From: 13-2-20CM-66-19 sp036273735
GTDB taxonomy: Bacteria > Pseudomonadota > Gammaproteobacteria > Steroidobacterales > Steroidobacteraceae
Reading direction: 5' to 3'
DNA: 64,000 nt
Assembly: GCA_036273735.1 (NCBI GenBank)
Contig: DASUHA010000005.1
Coordinates: 1-64,000, forward strand
In this document: positions 18,910 to 28,433 of the stretch, one piece after another
Numbering within the stretch: the stretch's first letter is position 1
Layout: each line of letters begins with the position of its first letter
Notes under the pieces: generated by a model
Database searches by the model: none
Told to the model about the DNA's origin: nothing
What the model saw: only the letters and a program-made list of their open reading frames with translations
Program-made: the position numbers and the translations under genes

Positions 18910-20397
18910 TCATCGTGAGTCTCCAGTTCTGTCCCGGTTGCCGGCCGCACACCAGAGGTGCATGACCGCGTAGCCGCGCCAGGGCCGCCAGGCTTCGGCG
19001 CGCTGATCCAGCTCTTTGGTCGTGAGCGGCGGACCCTCGCCGGCGGCCATGCGCCGCACGATGAGGTCCGCACTGAGAAAGGCATCCGGCTCGCCCAACG
19101 CGCGCAGGGCGATGTACTGTGCCGTCCATTCGCCGATGCCGGGCAGCTTCACCAGACTCGCGACGACTTCATCGGCCTGGCGGTCGAAGGCGACCTCGCC
19201 CGCGAGCACGGCGAGCGCGAGTGACTTCAGCGCCAGGATCCGCGACCCGGTGAGTCCCAGGCCATCGAGGCTCGCGGCCGCGAGCGCCTGTGGTGTTGGG
19301 AAGAGGCGTGTGAGTCCGGCCTCTTCAGTGGCTACCGGCTCACCAGCGCGCTCGACGACGCGCCCCGCGAGGGTACGTGCCGCCGCAACGGTGACTTGTT
19401 GACCCAACACTGCGCGCACTGCGCACTCGAACGGATCCCACGTGCCCGGTATGCGTATGCCGGGGCGGCGACGCACCAGCGGGCGCAGCAGCGGATCCGA
19501 TCCCAACCCGGCGACGAGCAGCGCCGGATCGGCGGAAAGGTCGAACACGCGTCGCGCGGTCGTCGCGATCTGAAAGAGCGCAGAAGGCGGTGCCCCACGC
19601 ACGCGAAGCTGCAGGGCGTCTCTCTCGGGCAGTGGCCGCACCTGAATCAGGGCATGGCCGGCGTCGATCCGGATGAGCCGCCCGTATCCTTGCGGGTCTA
19701 CGCGCTCCACGCCCGGCGTGGCGCGCAGCGCGAAGAAGTCGCGCAGATGATTCCAGTCGTAGGGCGGCCGGTAGGAGAGGGCCAGGGACACCTCATCCCC
19801 CGACTGACCCGCCGGGCGCTCGCGCCGCTCCTTGCGCAGCTCGCGCGGGGGGCGCTGATAGGTCTTCCGGAACGCATCGTTGAAGCGGCGCAGGCTGCCG
19901 AATCCGGCGGCAAGCGCGATCTGCGTCATCGGCAGATCGCTCTCGTCGATGAGGCGCTTGGCAAAATGCAGGCGGCGCGTCTGTGCCACGGCGAGAGGCG
20001 AAGCGCCCACGTGCTCGAGGAACAGCCGATCGAGGTGCCGCGCGCCGACACCGACACGGGAGGCGAACTCGCCGACCGTGGTCTCATCGAGCGCGCCTTC
20101 CTGGATGAGACGCAGCGCGCGCCGCACGACCGCCGAGGTTCCGAGCCACGCTGGTGTACCCGGCGCAGCCTCGGGGCGGCAGCGAAGACACGGCCTGAAG
20201 CCCGCTTCGGCGGCCGCCGCCGCGGACATGTAATAGCGCACGTTGCTTCGCCTGGGGGACGGCGATGCAGGGCAGATCGGACGGCAGTAAATGCCCGTGG
20301 AAGTCACGGCGATGAAGAACTTGCCGTCGAAGCGAGGATCGCGGCTCAGGCGCGCCCGCTCGAGCACGGTGGGGTCGAATGGAGTGGCGTCTGGCAT
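18910..20397 (-). CDS. Ada regulatory domain fused to AlkA DNA glycosylase
   Basis: 495 residues from ATG 20397. Residues 1-80 form the Ada zinc domain with Cys38, Cys42, Cys70 and Cys73 (YCRPIC, RPCLRC); Cys38 is the expected methyl-phosphotriester acceptor. Residues about 90-190 form an AraC HTH (ASRVGVGARHLDRLFLEHVG, AAGFGSLRRFNDAFRKTY). Residues about 200-490 form AlkA 3-methyladenine DNA glycosylase with the helix-hairpin-helix LPGIGEWTAQYIALRA and the catalytic Asp in FLSADLIVRRM. It senses alkylation damage, probably activates its own operon, and excises damaged bases. Translational coupling to ogt gives a compact adaptive-response unit. Confidence 0.95.
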   Translation of the reverse strand: MPDATPFDPTVLERARLSRDPRFDGKFFIAVTSTGIYCRPICPASPSPRRSNVRYYMSAAAAAEAGFRPCLRCRPEAAPGTPAWLGTSAVVRRALRLIQEGALDETTVGEFASRVGVGARHLDRLFLEHVGASPLAVAQTRRLHFAKRLIDESDLPMTQIALAAGFGSLRRFNDAFRKTYQRPPRELRKERRERPAGQSGDEVSLALSYRPPYDWNHLRDFFALRATPGVERVDPQGYGRLIRIDAGHALIQVRPLPERDALQLRVRGAPPSALFQIATTARRVFDLSADPALLVAGLGSDPLLRPLVRRRPGIRIPGTWDPFECAVRAVLGQQVTVAAARTLAGRVVERAGEPVATEEAGLTRLFPTPQALAAASLDGLGLTGSRILALKSLALAVLAGEVAFDRQADEVVASLVKLPGIGEWTAQYIALRALGEPDAFLSADLIVRRMAAGEGPPLTTKELDQRAEAWRPWRGYAVMHLWCAAGNRDRTGDSR

Positions 20398-20740
20398 GGG
20401 GAGCGACGATACGCCCGGCCGCTTCCGCGGACTAGCCATTTTCGGACGCCTATGCCGGGCTCGGCACTCGGCCGGTCTGCGGTCCCGATCGTGCCGCGCC
20501 GATCCGATGACACGCGCAATGCCGGGCAGCGCGCGGGCCGGCGCGGGTCTGCTGTCGAGCGTGTTGGGATCGGTTGCGCGCGCGCAAATCCCGCGATCCT
20601 CGGCGCAGAGCACACAATGAGACGCACGTCACAATGTTGCCAATGACGAGGTAGCTTTGCGATAGTAGCCTCTGAGCGCTTCGCATGGTCTCGGGACTCT
20701 GGATGGCGGAGCGAAGCCGGAATCGAACGGGGGGGAACAG
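20398..20740. other. Divergent intergenic region between ada-alkA and the TonB receptor
   Basis: 343 bases with no supportable gene. Its AT-richer part (about 20605-20680) is the most likely place for the receptor promoter, and GGGGGG at 20729-20735 serves as its ribosome binding site. An Ada box for the divergent repair operon is expected near 20400-20450, but I could not identify one with confidence. Confidence 0.45.
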
Positions 20741-22789
20741 ATGCCGCTCTCTTCCTCGACTTGCGGGCGCAGGCGCTGCCCGGATGCGAGGGTCCGCGCC
20801 GCCTGGCTGGCCGGCGCACTCGTTGCCGCCTCGCCGGCGCTGCGCGCGCAGCCCCTCGAGGCCGCCGCCAGCCAGGTCAATGAGCTGAAGCAACTCAGCA
20901 TCGAGCAGCTCACCAACGTGGTGGTGACTTCCGTCACCCGCAGCCCCCAGCCTCTTTCACGCGCGGCCGCAGCCGTGGCAGTCGTGACCAACAGCGAGAT
21001 CCGCAGCTCCGGGGCGATGAACGTGCCGGAGGCGATCCGCTACGTGCCCGGCATTCATGTCGCCCAACTGACGGCGGGCGAGTGGGCCGTCAGCTCGCGG
21101 GGATTCGCCAGCGTGAGCTCTCCGGATCTGCTGGTTCTGAGTGACGGTCGCAGCATCTACACGCCGCTTTATTCCGGTGTGTTCTGGGACGTGCAGGACT
21201 ATCTGATGCGCGACATCGACCGGATCGAGGTGGTCCGCGGGCCCGGCGCGACGCTCTGGGGGTCCAATGCAGTCAACGGCGTGATCAACATCATCAGCAA
21301 GAGCGCGGTGGATACGCAAGGCGCCTTCTTCGAGGCCGGCGCCGGCTCGGAGGACCGGGCGCTGGCCTCCGCTCGGTACGGCGGCAAGATGGCGGACGAT
21401 GTCTACTACCGGGTGTTCGCCAAATACGAGAACCACGCCGCCGAGGATCACCCTGCCGGCTCGAGCCCCGATGACTGGCAGCTCGGTCATGCCGGCTTTC
21501 GCACCGACTGGAATGCAGGCGCGGCAGACAAGTTCACCCTCCAGGGGGATGCATACGTCGGACGTGTCGGACAAGTGAGTCCCGCCGTCACCATCATCGG
21601 CCGGCCGGGTCCTGCGCCGCCGCTGAGAGTCGGGGTGAGCGGCGGCAACGTGCTCGCGCGCTGGCGGCACACGATGAGCGACGACTCGGATTACACGGTG
21701 CGCTTCTATTACGACCACACCCACCGCAACGATCCCACTTTCCGGGACGATCTCGGCACGCTGGACCTCGATTTCATCGAGCATCTGCCGTTCGGCCCAG
21801 TGCAGTCGCTCACCTGGGGCTTCACCTTGCGAAGCCAGGACGACCACAATCACGGCAAGGGCCTCTTTGCCCTGAATCCCCCGGACTCCCGCGACAATCT
21901 CGCGAGCGGTTTCGTTCAGGATGAGATCTCCCTCCCGCATTCGGTGCGGATCACCCTCGGCACCAAGCTCGAGCACAATGACTTCAGCGGCTTCGAGGTG
22001 CAGCCGAGCGTACGCGCAGCGTGGGATTTGACGGCTAACCAGACCCTGTGGGGCGCTGTCTCACGCGCGGTGAGAGTGCCGACACGTCTCGAGCGGGATG
22101 TCGACATCGATGCCACCGACCCCGCCGGAAACCCGGTGGTCGTGCTCCTCGGCAATCGTGACTTCCACGCCGAGCAGGTGCTCGCCCTCGAGCTGGGCTA
22201 CCGCTGGCGTCCCGTATCGGCGCTCTCGCTCGATCTGACGGCATTTCGCAACCGCTACACCGGGCTCGCCTCGCTCGAGATCGGCACGCCGTTCGTCGAT
22301 GCCGCGACAGGCCAGACGATCATCCCGCTGCTCAACGAGAATAGGATCGACGGGCACTCGACCGGGCTCGAAGGCCTCATCCTCTATTCGCCGGTCGCGT
22401 GGTGGCGGGTGCAGGTGAGCTACTCGTACATCGACATGCATCTGACGGCACTCGGCCTGGATGCGAACCGCAACCGGTTCTTCGAGGGCTCGACTCCGCG
22501 CAACCAGGCTGGGGTGCAATCCTATTTCGAGCTGTCGGACAACGTCGAGCTCTACGCGGGCGTGCGTGAGCTCTCTGCAGTCCGCACGCTACCCGAAGTG
22601 GTCGATGGCACCGGCGATCCCGGCTATCAGGAGCTCGATCTCAATGCCACGTGGCGCGCCACGCCGCAACTGACGCTCTCACTCGAGGGGCACAGCCTTC
22701 TTCATGGAAGTCACATCGAGTTTGGTGATGTCGAGGAGCGCAGCTCGATCCGACGGAGCGTCTTCGGGCGGCTCACATGGGATTTCTGA
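20741..22789 (+). CDS. TonB-dependent outer membrane receptor
   Basis: 682 residues. A long basic N-terminus leads into a signal peptide ending near ALRAQP. The plug domain is clear (VAVVTNSEIRSSGAMNVPEAIRYVPGI, DGRSIYTPLYSGVFWDVQD, IDRIEVVRGPGATLWGSNAV, NGVINIISK). The 22-strand barrel follows, ending in the terminal aromatic FGRLTWDF. It imports an unknown ligand using TonB energy. The last 13 bases overlap the YfiR-like gene, and a hybrid kinase follows four bases after that. This receptor-YfiR-kinase set suggests ligand sensing coupled to the receptor rather than siderophore uptake alone. Confidence 0.93.
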   Translation: MPLSSSTCGRRRCPDARVRAAWLAGALVAASPALRAQPLEAAASQVNELKQLSIEQLTNVVVTSVTRSPQPLSRAAAAVAVVTNSEIRSSGAMNVPEAIRYVPGIHVAQLTAGEWAVSSRGFASVSSPDLLVLSDGRSIYTPLYSGVFWDVQDYLMRDIDRIEVVRGPGATLWGSNAVNGVINIISKSAVDTQGAFFEAGAGSEDRALASARYGGKMADDVYYRVFAKYENHAAEDHPAGSSPDDWQLGHAGFRTDWNAGAADKFTLQGDAYVGRVGQVSPAVTIIGRPGPAPPLRVGVSGGNVLARWRHTMSDDSDYTVRFYYDHTHRNDPTFRDDLGTLDLDFIEHLPFGPVQSLTWGFTLRSQDDHNHGKGLFALNPPDSRDNLASGFVQDEISLPHSVRITLGTKLEHNDFSGFEVQPSVRAAWDLTANQTLWGAVSRAVRVPTRLERDVDIDATDPAGNPVVVLLGNRDFHAEQVLALELGYRWRPVSALSLDLTAFRNRYTGLASLEIGTPFVDAATGQTIIPLLNENRIDGHSTGLEGLILYSPVAWWRVQVSYSYIDMHLTALGLDANRNRFFEGSTPRNQAGVQSYFELSDNVELYAGVRELSAVRTLPEVVDGTGDPGYQELDLNATWRATPQLTLSLEGHSLLHGSHIEFGDVEERSSIRRSVFGRLTWDF

Positions 22790-23331
22790 GGGGACGGGCA
22801 TCGGCAATGGCCGCGGCGCTGTTTCTCGCCGCCGGCCTGCTCGGCGCGCGCCCCGCGGCCGCGGCGCCCACCGCGCAACAGGTCGAGGCGGTATTTCTCT
22901 TCTATTTCTCGCAGTTCGTCGACTGGCCGCAGGGCGCCTTTGCCGACCCGAACTCGCCGATCGTCATTTGTGTATTGGGGAATGATCCTTTCGACGGCAC
23001 GCTCGATCAGGCGGTCGCCGGCGAGCGGGTAAACGGTCGGCCGATCGCGGTTCGCCGCCCGCAGAGCGTCGATGGCGCGGTCGGCTGCCACATCCTCTAC
23101 ATCAGCTCTTCCGAGGCATCACAGTTGCCTCGGATCCTGAGCACGATCAAGGGGCACAACGTCCTCACTGTGAGCGACATGGACAGCTTCGCCGAAAGCG
23201 GCGGCATCGTCCGCTTCGAGCTCGTGCGCGAGCACGTGCAGCTCCGTATCAACGCGCAGGCGGCCCGGTCGGCCGGTCTCGTGCTCAGCTCGAAGCTGAT
23301 GCGCGCCGCGCAACCGGCGGGAAGCGGCTAG
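22777..23331 (+). CDS. YfiR-family (DUF4154) periplasmic protein
   Basis: 184 residues, signal peptide ending near PAAAAPT. The family core is present: QVEAVFLFYFSQFVDWP, IVICVLGNDPF, the paired Cys of ICVLG and GCHILYIS, NVLTVSDMDSFAESGGIVRF, and LVLSSKLMR at the C-terminus. YfiR in Pseudomonas is a periplasmic repressor of a membrane signalling enzyme under redox control. Here the partner is most likely the CHASE-type sensor domain of the kinase starting four bases downstream (inference). It overlaps the TonB receptor gene by 13 bases. Confidence 0.9.
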   Translation: MGFLRGRASAMAAALFLAAGLLGARPAAAAPTAQQVEAVFLFYFSQFVDWPQGAFADPNSPIVICVLGNDPFDGTLDQAVAGERVNGRPIAVRRPQSVDGAVGCHILYISSSEASQLPRILSTIKGHNVLTVSDMDSFAESGGIVRFELVREHVQLRINAQAARSAGLVLSSKLMRAAQPAGSG

Positions 23332-23335
23332 TCGC

Positions 23336-25813
23336 ATGGCCCTGAAGCATCTGCCCATCCGTCGCAAGCTCATGGTCATCCTGCTGATGACCAGCGGTGC
23401 GGTGTTGGTGCTCACGTGTGCGACCTTCATCGCCTACCAGTACGTGACGTTCCGGGCAGCCGCCAAAGTGAATGTGCAGACGCTGGCCGATGTCATCGCC
23501 AGGAACAGCAGCGCGGCGGTGGCCTTCGACAATCCGGGGGACGAGACGGAGGTCCTTGCGGCGCTGCGGGCGGAGAGCCGCGTCGTGCAGGCTGCCGTCT
23601 ATGGCACGGATGGCGCACTCTTCGCCCGTTACCCCGAGGATGCAGCGCAGAGCGAGTTTCCGTCCCATCCGAGTCGGGATGGCGTGAGATTCGAGGGCGG
23701 GGCCCTGATCGCCTACCACCCGATCCAGCAGGGCGGCAACAGCAGGCTCGGGACGGTGTACCTGCGCTGGGATCTGGCGTCGCTTCATCATGAGATCGGG
23801 ATTTATGCGCTCGTCGCCGCGGCGATGACGGCCTTCGCGTTACTGATCGCGTACGTGCTGGCGCGCTCGCTGCAGCAACAGATCTCGCTGCCCGTGCAGA
23901 CGTTGGGGCAGGCGGCTTTAGCCGTCTCGGAGAGACGCGACTACTCGGTGCGGGCGCCGAAATTCGGCAATGACGAGCTCGGTACGCTCACGGATGCCTT
24001 CAACCACATGCTCGATCAGCTCACCGCCGATATTTCGGAGCGCCAGGCATTCGGATCGAAGCTGCAGCGACAACTCTCCCGCCTGGATCTGCTCAACCGC
24101 ATTACCCGGGCGGTGGGCGAGCGTCAGGACCTGCGCAGCATCTTCCAGGTGGTAGTCCGGCACGTCGAAGAAGACGTGGCCGTCGACTTCTGCTGCGTTT
24201 GTCTCTATGACCCGATCGAAGAGATGCTGACCGTAACGAGCGTCGGAGTAGGTAGTCGGGACACGGCGCTCGAGCTGGCACTCACCGAGAAGGCGAGGGT
24301 ACCCGTCGGATGCAACGGGCTCAGCCGTTGCGTGCGCGGCGAGCTGGTCTACGAGCCCGATATCGCCAACAGCGAATTTGCATTCCCGAGCACCCTGGCG
24401 AAAGGCGGACTGCGGGCGCTCGTGGTCGCACCGCTTCGTGCCGAGAGCAGGGTATTCGGCGTCATGGTTGCCGCGCGCCGCGAGGCACAATCCTTCAATA
24501 GCGCGGACTGTGAGTTCCTGCGGCAGGTGAGCGAGCACGTCGCACTGGCGGCACACCAGGCTCAGTTGTACGACGCGCTGCAGCGTGCCTACGACGACCT
24601 GCGCCAGAGTCAGGAGACGGTGGTGCAGCAGGAGCGGTTGCGTGCGCTGGGACAGATGGCGAGCGGTGTCGCGCACGACATCAATAATGCGATCTCTCCC
24701 ATTGCGCTCTACACGGAGTCGCTCCTCGAGCGTGAGACTACGTTGAGTGAGCGTGCTCGCTCGTACCTCACGACAATACAGACGGCAATTCACGACGTGG
24801 CGAGGACTGTGGCCCGGATGCGTGAGTTCTACCGTCCGCAGGACAGTCAGGCCGCGCTCGCAAAGGTGGAGCTCAATCGCCTGATCAACGGGGTCATCGA
24901 GCTCACCCAGGCCCGCTGGCGCGACGTGCCCCAGGAGCGCGGAGCGGTCATCGAGCTGCGCACGGACCTCATGAATCCTGCTCCCGCCGTGATGGGTGCG
25001 GAGAACGAGATCCGGGACGCACTCACCAATCTGATCTTCAATGCTGCCGATGCGATGCCCGACGGTGGAACGCTCACCTTGAGAATCGCGAGCGCCATGC
25101 GGCAGCCGAGCGGCGAGCGCGCGCTCCCGAGCGCGAAAGCTGCAGGTGCTGCCGAGTCGGCGCACGAGGTCGTGTATCTGGAGGTCTCCGATACCGGGGT
25201 GGGGATGGATGAGGCGACACGAAGGCGCTGTCTCGAGCCCTTTTTCACCACCAAGGGCGAGCGGGGCACCGGGATGGGCCTGGCGATGGTTTACGGCATG
25301 GCCAAGCGGCATGCCGCCGAGCTCGAGATCGACAGCGCACCCGGCAAGGGGACCACGGTCCGGATCGTGTTTCCCGTTGCACCGCACTCGGCGGAAGAGT
25401 CGGAGAAGCAGCTCGCGCTCGGGCTGGCGGTTCGCCCCCTGCGCATCCTCATCGTGGACGACGACCCCCTCATCATCGAGTCGCTGCGCGAGACGCTGCG
25501 GGGGGACGGTCACCGCGTTACTGCCGCCGACGGCGGTCAGGCGGGGATCGACGCCTTCGAGGCAGCGCGCGCCCGCAACGAGCCCTTCGAGCTCGTCATC
25601 ACCGATCTCGGCATGCCCCACGTCGATGGCAGGCGGGTCGCCGCCGCCATCAAGACCTCCTCGGGCGGCACGCCGGTGGTGCTGCTGACGGGGTGGGGCC
25701 AGCGGCTCACGGCAGAGAACCAGGTTCCGCCGCACGTCGATCGCGTCCTCAACAAGCCCCCGAGGTTGCGCGAGCTGCGGGCGGCTCTTGCGGAGCTTGC
25801 ACGCCGGGCGTGA
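23336..25813 (+). CDS. Hybrid sensor histidine kinase (CHASE8-like, HAMP, GAF, HisKA, HATPase, REC)
   Basis: 825 residues. TM1 about 12-34, periplasmic CHASE8-like sensor to about 150, TM2 about 152-176, HAMP to about 230, GAF about 255-410 (ERQDLRSIFQVVVRHVEEDV). HisKA carries phosphorylated His447 in GVAHDINNAISPIALYTESL. HATPase N-box is NLIFNAADAMPDGG, with DTGVGMD and RGTGMGLAMVYGMAKRH. A C-terminal receiver holds Asp757 in ITDLGMPH and Lys in LNKPPRL. With the receptor and YfiR genes it forms an envelope signalling unit. No separate response regulator is adjacent, so output must pass to an unlinked partner or stop at the receiver. Confidence 0.93.
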   Translation: MALKHLPIRRKLMVILLMTSGAVLVLTCATFIAYQYVTFRAAAKVNVQTLADVIARNSSAAVAFDNPGDETEVLAALRAESRVVQAAVYGTDGALFARYPEDAAQSEFPSHPSRDGVRFEGGALIAYHPIQQGGNSRLGTVYLRWDLASLHHEIGIYALVAAAMTAFALLIAYVLARSLQQQISLPVQTLGQAALAVSERRDYSVRAPKFGNDELGTLTDAFNHMLDQLTADISERQAFGSKLQRQLSRLDLLNRITRAVGERQDLRSIFQVVVRHVEEDVAVDFCCVCLYDPIEEMLTVTSVGVGSRDTALELALTEKARVPVGCNGLSRCVRGELVYEPDIANSEFAFPSTLAKGGLRALVVAPLRAESRVFGVMVAARREAQSFNSADCEFLRQVSEHVALAAHQAQLYDALQRAYDDLRQSQETVVQQERLRALGQMASGVAHDINNAISPIALYTESLLERETTLSERARSYLTTIQTAIHDVARTVARMREFYRPQDSQAALAKVELNRLINGVIELTQARWRDVPQERGAVIELRTDLMNPAPAVMGAENEIRDALTNLIFNAADAMPDGGTLTLRIASAMRQPSGERALPSAKAAGAAESAHEVVYLEVSDTGVGMDEATRRRCLEPFFTTKGERGTGMGLAMVYGMAKRHAAELEIDSAPGKGTTVRIVFPVAPHSAEESEKQLALGLAVRPLRILIVDDDPLIIESLRETLRGDGHRVTAADGGQAGIDAFEAARARNEPFELVITDLGMPHVDGRRVAAAIKTSSGGTPVVLLTGWGQRLTAENQVPPHVDRVLNKPPRLRELRAALAELARRA

Positions 25814-25966
25814 TGCCATCGGATGGACCGGCGGTAGAACTTCTTCTGTTCTCGCGGATTTCTGCTCCAGGGGCCGGTGATAGCCGGCTCGAAAGCGCGG
25901 TTCGGTGTCATGCGCGGCGAGTCTTCCGGCGTTTTCCGGTGTAAGCCGCGCTCTCTGGAGAGATCC

Positions 25967-27514
25967 ATGGTCCGCCTCGCTCGTATCCTGGCCGCAGCGG
26001 CCGCCACGGCCCTGCTCGCGGCTTGCCACGTCTCGACCCACGGCTCCTCGATGCCGCCCCAGTCGATGGGGCCGCCGCAGCCGGGCCAGCTCCTCGAGAG
26101 TCCGCCGCCCAAGACCGGCTCGTTCTCGCCTTCCGACCTGCTCTCGATGCTGAGCGGCAACAGCGATGCCTCGCAGCTCCTGAAGCTCAATTTCCTGCCG
26201 CTCTGCACGGTCGATGTCTACCATCTCCAGTACGAGACGGTGGGTGGCCGGGGTGAGGCGACCACCGCCTCCGGGGCGCTGATGGTCCCGAGCGGCGTCG
26301 ATTCGTCGTGCCAGGGTCCACGGCCGGTCGTCGTCTACGCCCACGGGACCAATGCCTCGAAGACCTTCAACATCGCCAACCTCTCGGATACGGGCAACAG
26401 CGAAGGGGTACTGCTCGCGGCGGTATTCGCCGCCGAAGGATACATAGTCGTGGCCCCCAACTATGCGGGCTACGACACCTCATCTTTGTCCTACCACCCT
26501 TATCTCGTGGCAGACCAGCAGTCCCACGACATGATGGACTCGCTCACCGCGGCGCGCAGTGCCTTCTCCATGGTGGGGGCGAACGCCAGCAGCAAGCTCT
26601 TCGTCACGGGATATTCCCAGGGTGGATACGTCGCGCTCGCGACGCTGCGGGCCATGCAGGCGGGCGGGGTGAGCGTCACGGCGGCAGCGCCGATGTCAGG
26701 TCCCTACGCGCTCTCCTCTTTCGGCGATGCCATCTTCATGGGCGAGCCGAACGGCAGCGCCGTGATCAACTTCGTTTTTGTCGCCTCGTCCTACCAGCAC
26801 TCGTATGGAAACATCTACACCAATCCGACTGACGTCTTCTCGCCCCAGTACGCCACGAACATAGCCGACCTCCTGCCGAGTACCACCACGACGTCCAACC
26901 TATACGCCCAAGGACTGCTCCCGCAGAACACGATATTCGACAGTACGCCGCCCGCCCCGCAGTACGCCTCAATAACGCCTGCGACACAGCCGGCCAATCT
27001 CGCGATTGTTTTCGCCCTGGGCTTCGGCCCCAATCCGCTGGTGACCAACGCCTATCGGCTGAACTATCTGCAGGACGCCCAGGCCCATCCGGACGGCGGT
27101 TTCCCCACCACGACCACGGACGTGCCGCCCTCAGGCGCCACCAACGGCCTGCGACAGGATCTGGCGAAGAACGATCTGCGGAGCTTCAATCCCTCGGTCC
27201 CGATCCTGCTCTGCGGTGGTGACAATGACCCCACGGTCTTCTACTTCAACACGCTGCTCATGCAGGACTACTGGGCGTCACACGCCCCGACCGCGCAGCT
27301 GACCGTGCTCGATGTCGACTCCGCGGTAGGCTCGAATGACCCCTACGCCGCCCTCAAGGACGCCTTCGCCGCCGCCAAGGCGGCCGTCGCCGCTGCGGCA
27401 ATAGCTGGCGGCGCCACCGACGGGGGCCACGCTGCCGTCCTGACGGACTATCACGCCGGGCTGGTGCCGCCGTTTTGTTTGTTTGCGGTCAAATCGTATT
27501 TCGACGGGCACTGA
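25967..27514 (+). CDS. Secreted lipase-like alpha/beta-hydrolase lipoprotein
   Basis: 515 residues from ATG 25967, with CTGGAGAG upstream. Lipobox LLAAC places a lipidated Cys near residue 20. The alpha/beta-hydrolase fold shows the oxyanion region VVYAHGTNAS, the segment VVAPNYAGYD, and the nucleophile elbow GYSQGGYVAL with Ser. The acid and base are probably the Asp in LCGGDNDPTV and the His in DGGHAAV. This arrangement resembles secretory lipase/esterase families acting on external esters. No operon partner is evident. Substrate class is inferred from family only. Confidence 0.88.
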   Translation: MVRLARILAAAAATALLAACHVSTHGSSMPPQSMGPPQPGQLLESPPPKTGSFSPSDLLSMLSGNSDASQLLKLNFLPLCTVDVYHLQYETVGGRGEATTASGALMVPSGVDSSCQGPRPVVVYAHGTNASKTFNIANLSDTGNSEGVLLAAVFAAEGYIVVAPNYAGYDTSSLSYHPYLVADQQSHDMMDSLTAARSAFSMVGANASSKLFVTGYSQGGYVALATLRAMQAGGVSVTAAAPMSGPYALSSFGDAIFMGEPNGSAVINFVFVASSYQHSYGNIYTNPTDVFSPQYATNIADLLPSTTTTSNLYAQGLLPQNTIFDSTPPAPQYASITPATQPANLAIVFALGFGPNPLVTNAYRLNYLQDAQAHPDGGFPTTTTDVPPSGATNGLRQDLAKNDLRSFNPSVPILLCGGDNDPTVFYFNTLLMQDYWASHAPTAQLTVLDVDSAVGSNDPYAALKDAFAAAKAAVAAAAIAGGATDGGHAAVLTDYHAGLVPPFCLFAVKSYFDGH

Positions 27515-27679
27515 ACCGATAAGTACTCACCCAACGCCCTGGCGTCTGGTTAGAATTCTGCGTCCGGAGAGTCCACCCGAGCAATCGGATTGGACGGTCG
27601 AGTTGCGTAGGATATGACAACGCATAACTAAGACGCATCGACGCACGAGCGCGCAGCTGAAACGGGAGGGGGAAATGAA

Positions 27680-28129
27680 CTGGATACGAGTCCACAGGAA
27701 GAGGCGCGACTGGGACTCCTCATTCTGGTCATCGCAATCGGTATCTGGCGTTTCGTTCGATACATGCGATTCGGCCTGTCAAGGTCCCGGCGGCCGGTTA
27801 GTCTGGGTGTCTCCGGCGGACTGGTACCCCAGGACTCCGATCGAATTGCGATGCCTGCTGCCGCCTCAGGCTCGCGGGGCCCCACTCAGAGCTCCCTCTA
27901 TACCCGGATGATCGGAGGCTTCTCGGCACTGGGATTATGGCTCGTGATCAATGGAATCCTCTGGTACTGCCTGCTGGAGCTGCCGCCATTCAAGAGCCTG
28001 TCACCCATCCCCGTGGGTGTTGCCGGAATCTTTGCGAATTTCTATCTCATACCACTGGCTCGAAGAGTCGGCGAGCGCAATCGGCGCCGCATCGATGAGG
28101 CGCGAGTGGGATCCATCGGCTTTTTATAA
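27680..28129 (+). CDS. Small membrane protein with a non-ATG or frameshifted start
   Basis: The frame ending at 28129 opens after a stop at 27629 and reads DTSPQEEARLGLLILVIAIG... through a clear first TM (residues about 12-30), then two more hydrophobic segments (FSALGLWLVINGILWYCLL and VGVAGIFANFYLIPLA). No ATG exists before 27764, which would remove the first TM. The only good ribosome binding site (GGGAGGGGG at 27664-27672) precedes an ATG at 27675 in a different frame and a CTG at 27680 in the right frame. Either CTG is the start or one base has been lost just after the ATG. Function unknown. The region is lower in GC than its surroundings. Confidence 0.55.
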   Translation: MDTSPQEEARLGLLILVIAIGIWRFVRYMRFGLSRSRRPVSLGVSGGLVPQDSDRIAMPAAASGSRGPTQSSLYTRMIGGFSALGLWLVINGILWYCLLELPPFKSLSPIPVGVAGIFANFYLIPLARRVGERNRRRIDEARVGSIGFL

Positions 28130-28157
28130 CATTCAATCAGACTAGGGGGTGAGACCC

Positions 28158-28433
28158 ATGCGAACACCGCGGAAGGTCGGCAGTGCCGCAGTGCCAGGCT
28201 CGATACTACTGCTCGCGATCGCGGGCTGCGTGACCACGCCAGTCGCCAAGGTCAGCCTCGGACACGAGTTCGTTGGCGTTTGGACGAATATCAATCCGAA
28301 TTTCTACAACTGGTGGGTGATCACCCCTGGTCACATTGTCAATTACGGACTGGATGGCGACAAATGTGTCAGGTACTATGCGATGCGGGAGGGTCAAAGG
28401 TTTGGCGTGACGTTGCATTCGTCGGTTACGTGA
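28158..28433 (+). CDS. Short lipoprotein, possibly truncated
   Basis: 91 residues from ATG 28158, with TAGGGGG upstream. A signal with lipobox LAIAGC is followed by GHEFVGVWTNINPNFYNWWVITPGHIVNYGL and a Cys (DKCVRYY). The N-terminal half looks like a genuine secreted small domain, but the last 20 residues look random. A different frame becomes protein-like across the same bases, so the 3' part may have been replaced by a deletion. From memory, similar proteins continue well past this point. Function unknown. Confidence 0.5.
   Translation: MRTPRKVGSAAVPGSILLLAIAGCVTTPVAKVSLGHEFVGVWTNINPNFYNWWVITPGHIVNYGLDGDKCVRYYAMREGQRFGVTLHSSVT

Noticed and set aside
23918..26344. Very long open frame antisense to the hybrid kinase, and similar ones opposite rpoB (45742-48189) and the BNR genes
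   Set aside because: High-GC codon bias leaves antisense frames open; the products are low-complexity Arg/His/Asp/Leu-rich without motifs, and the sense genes are certain.
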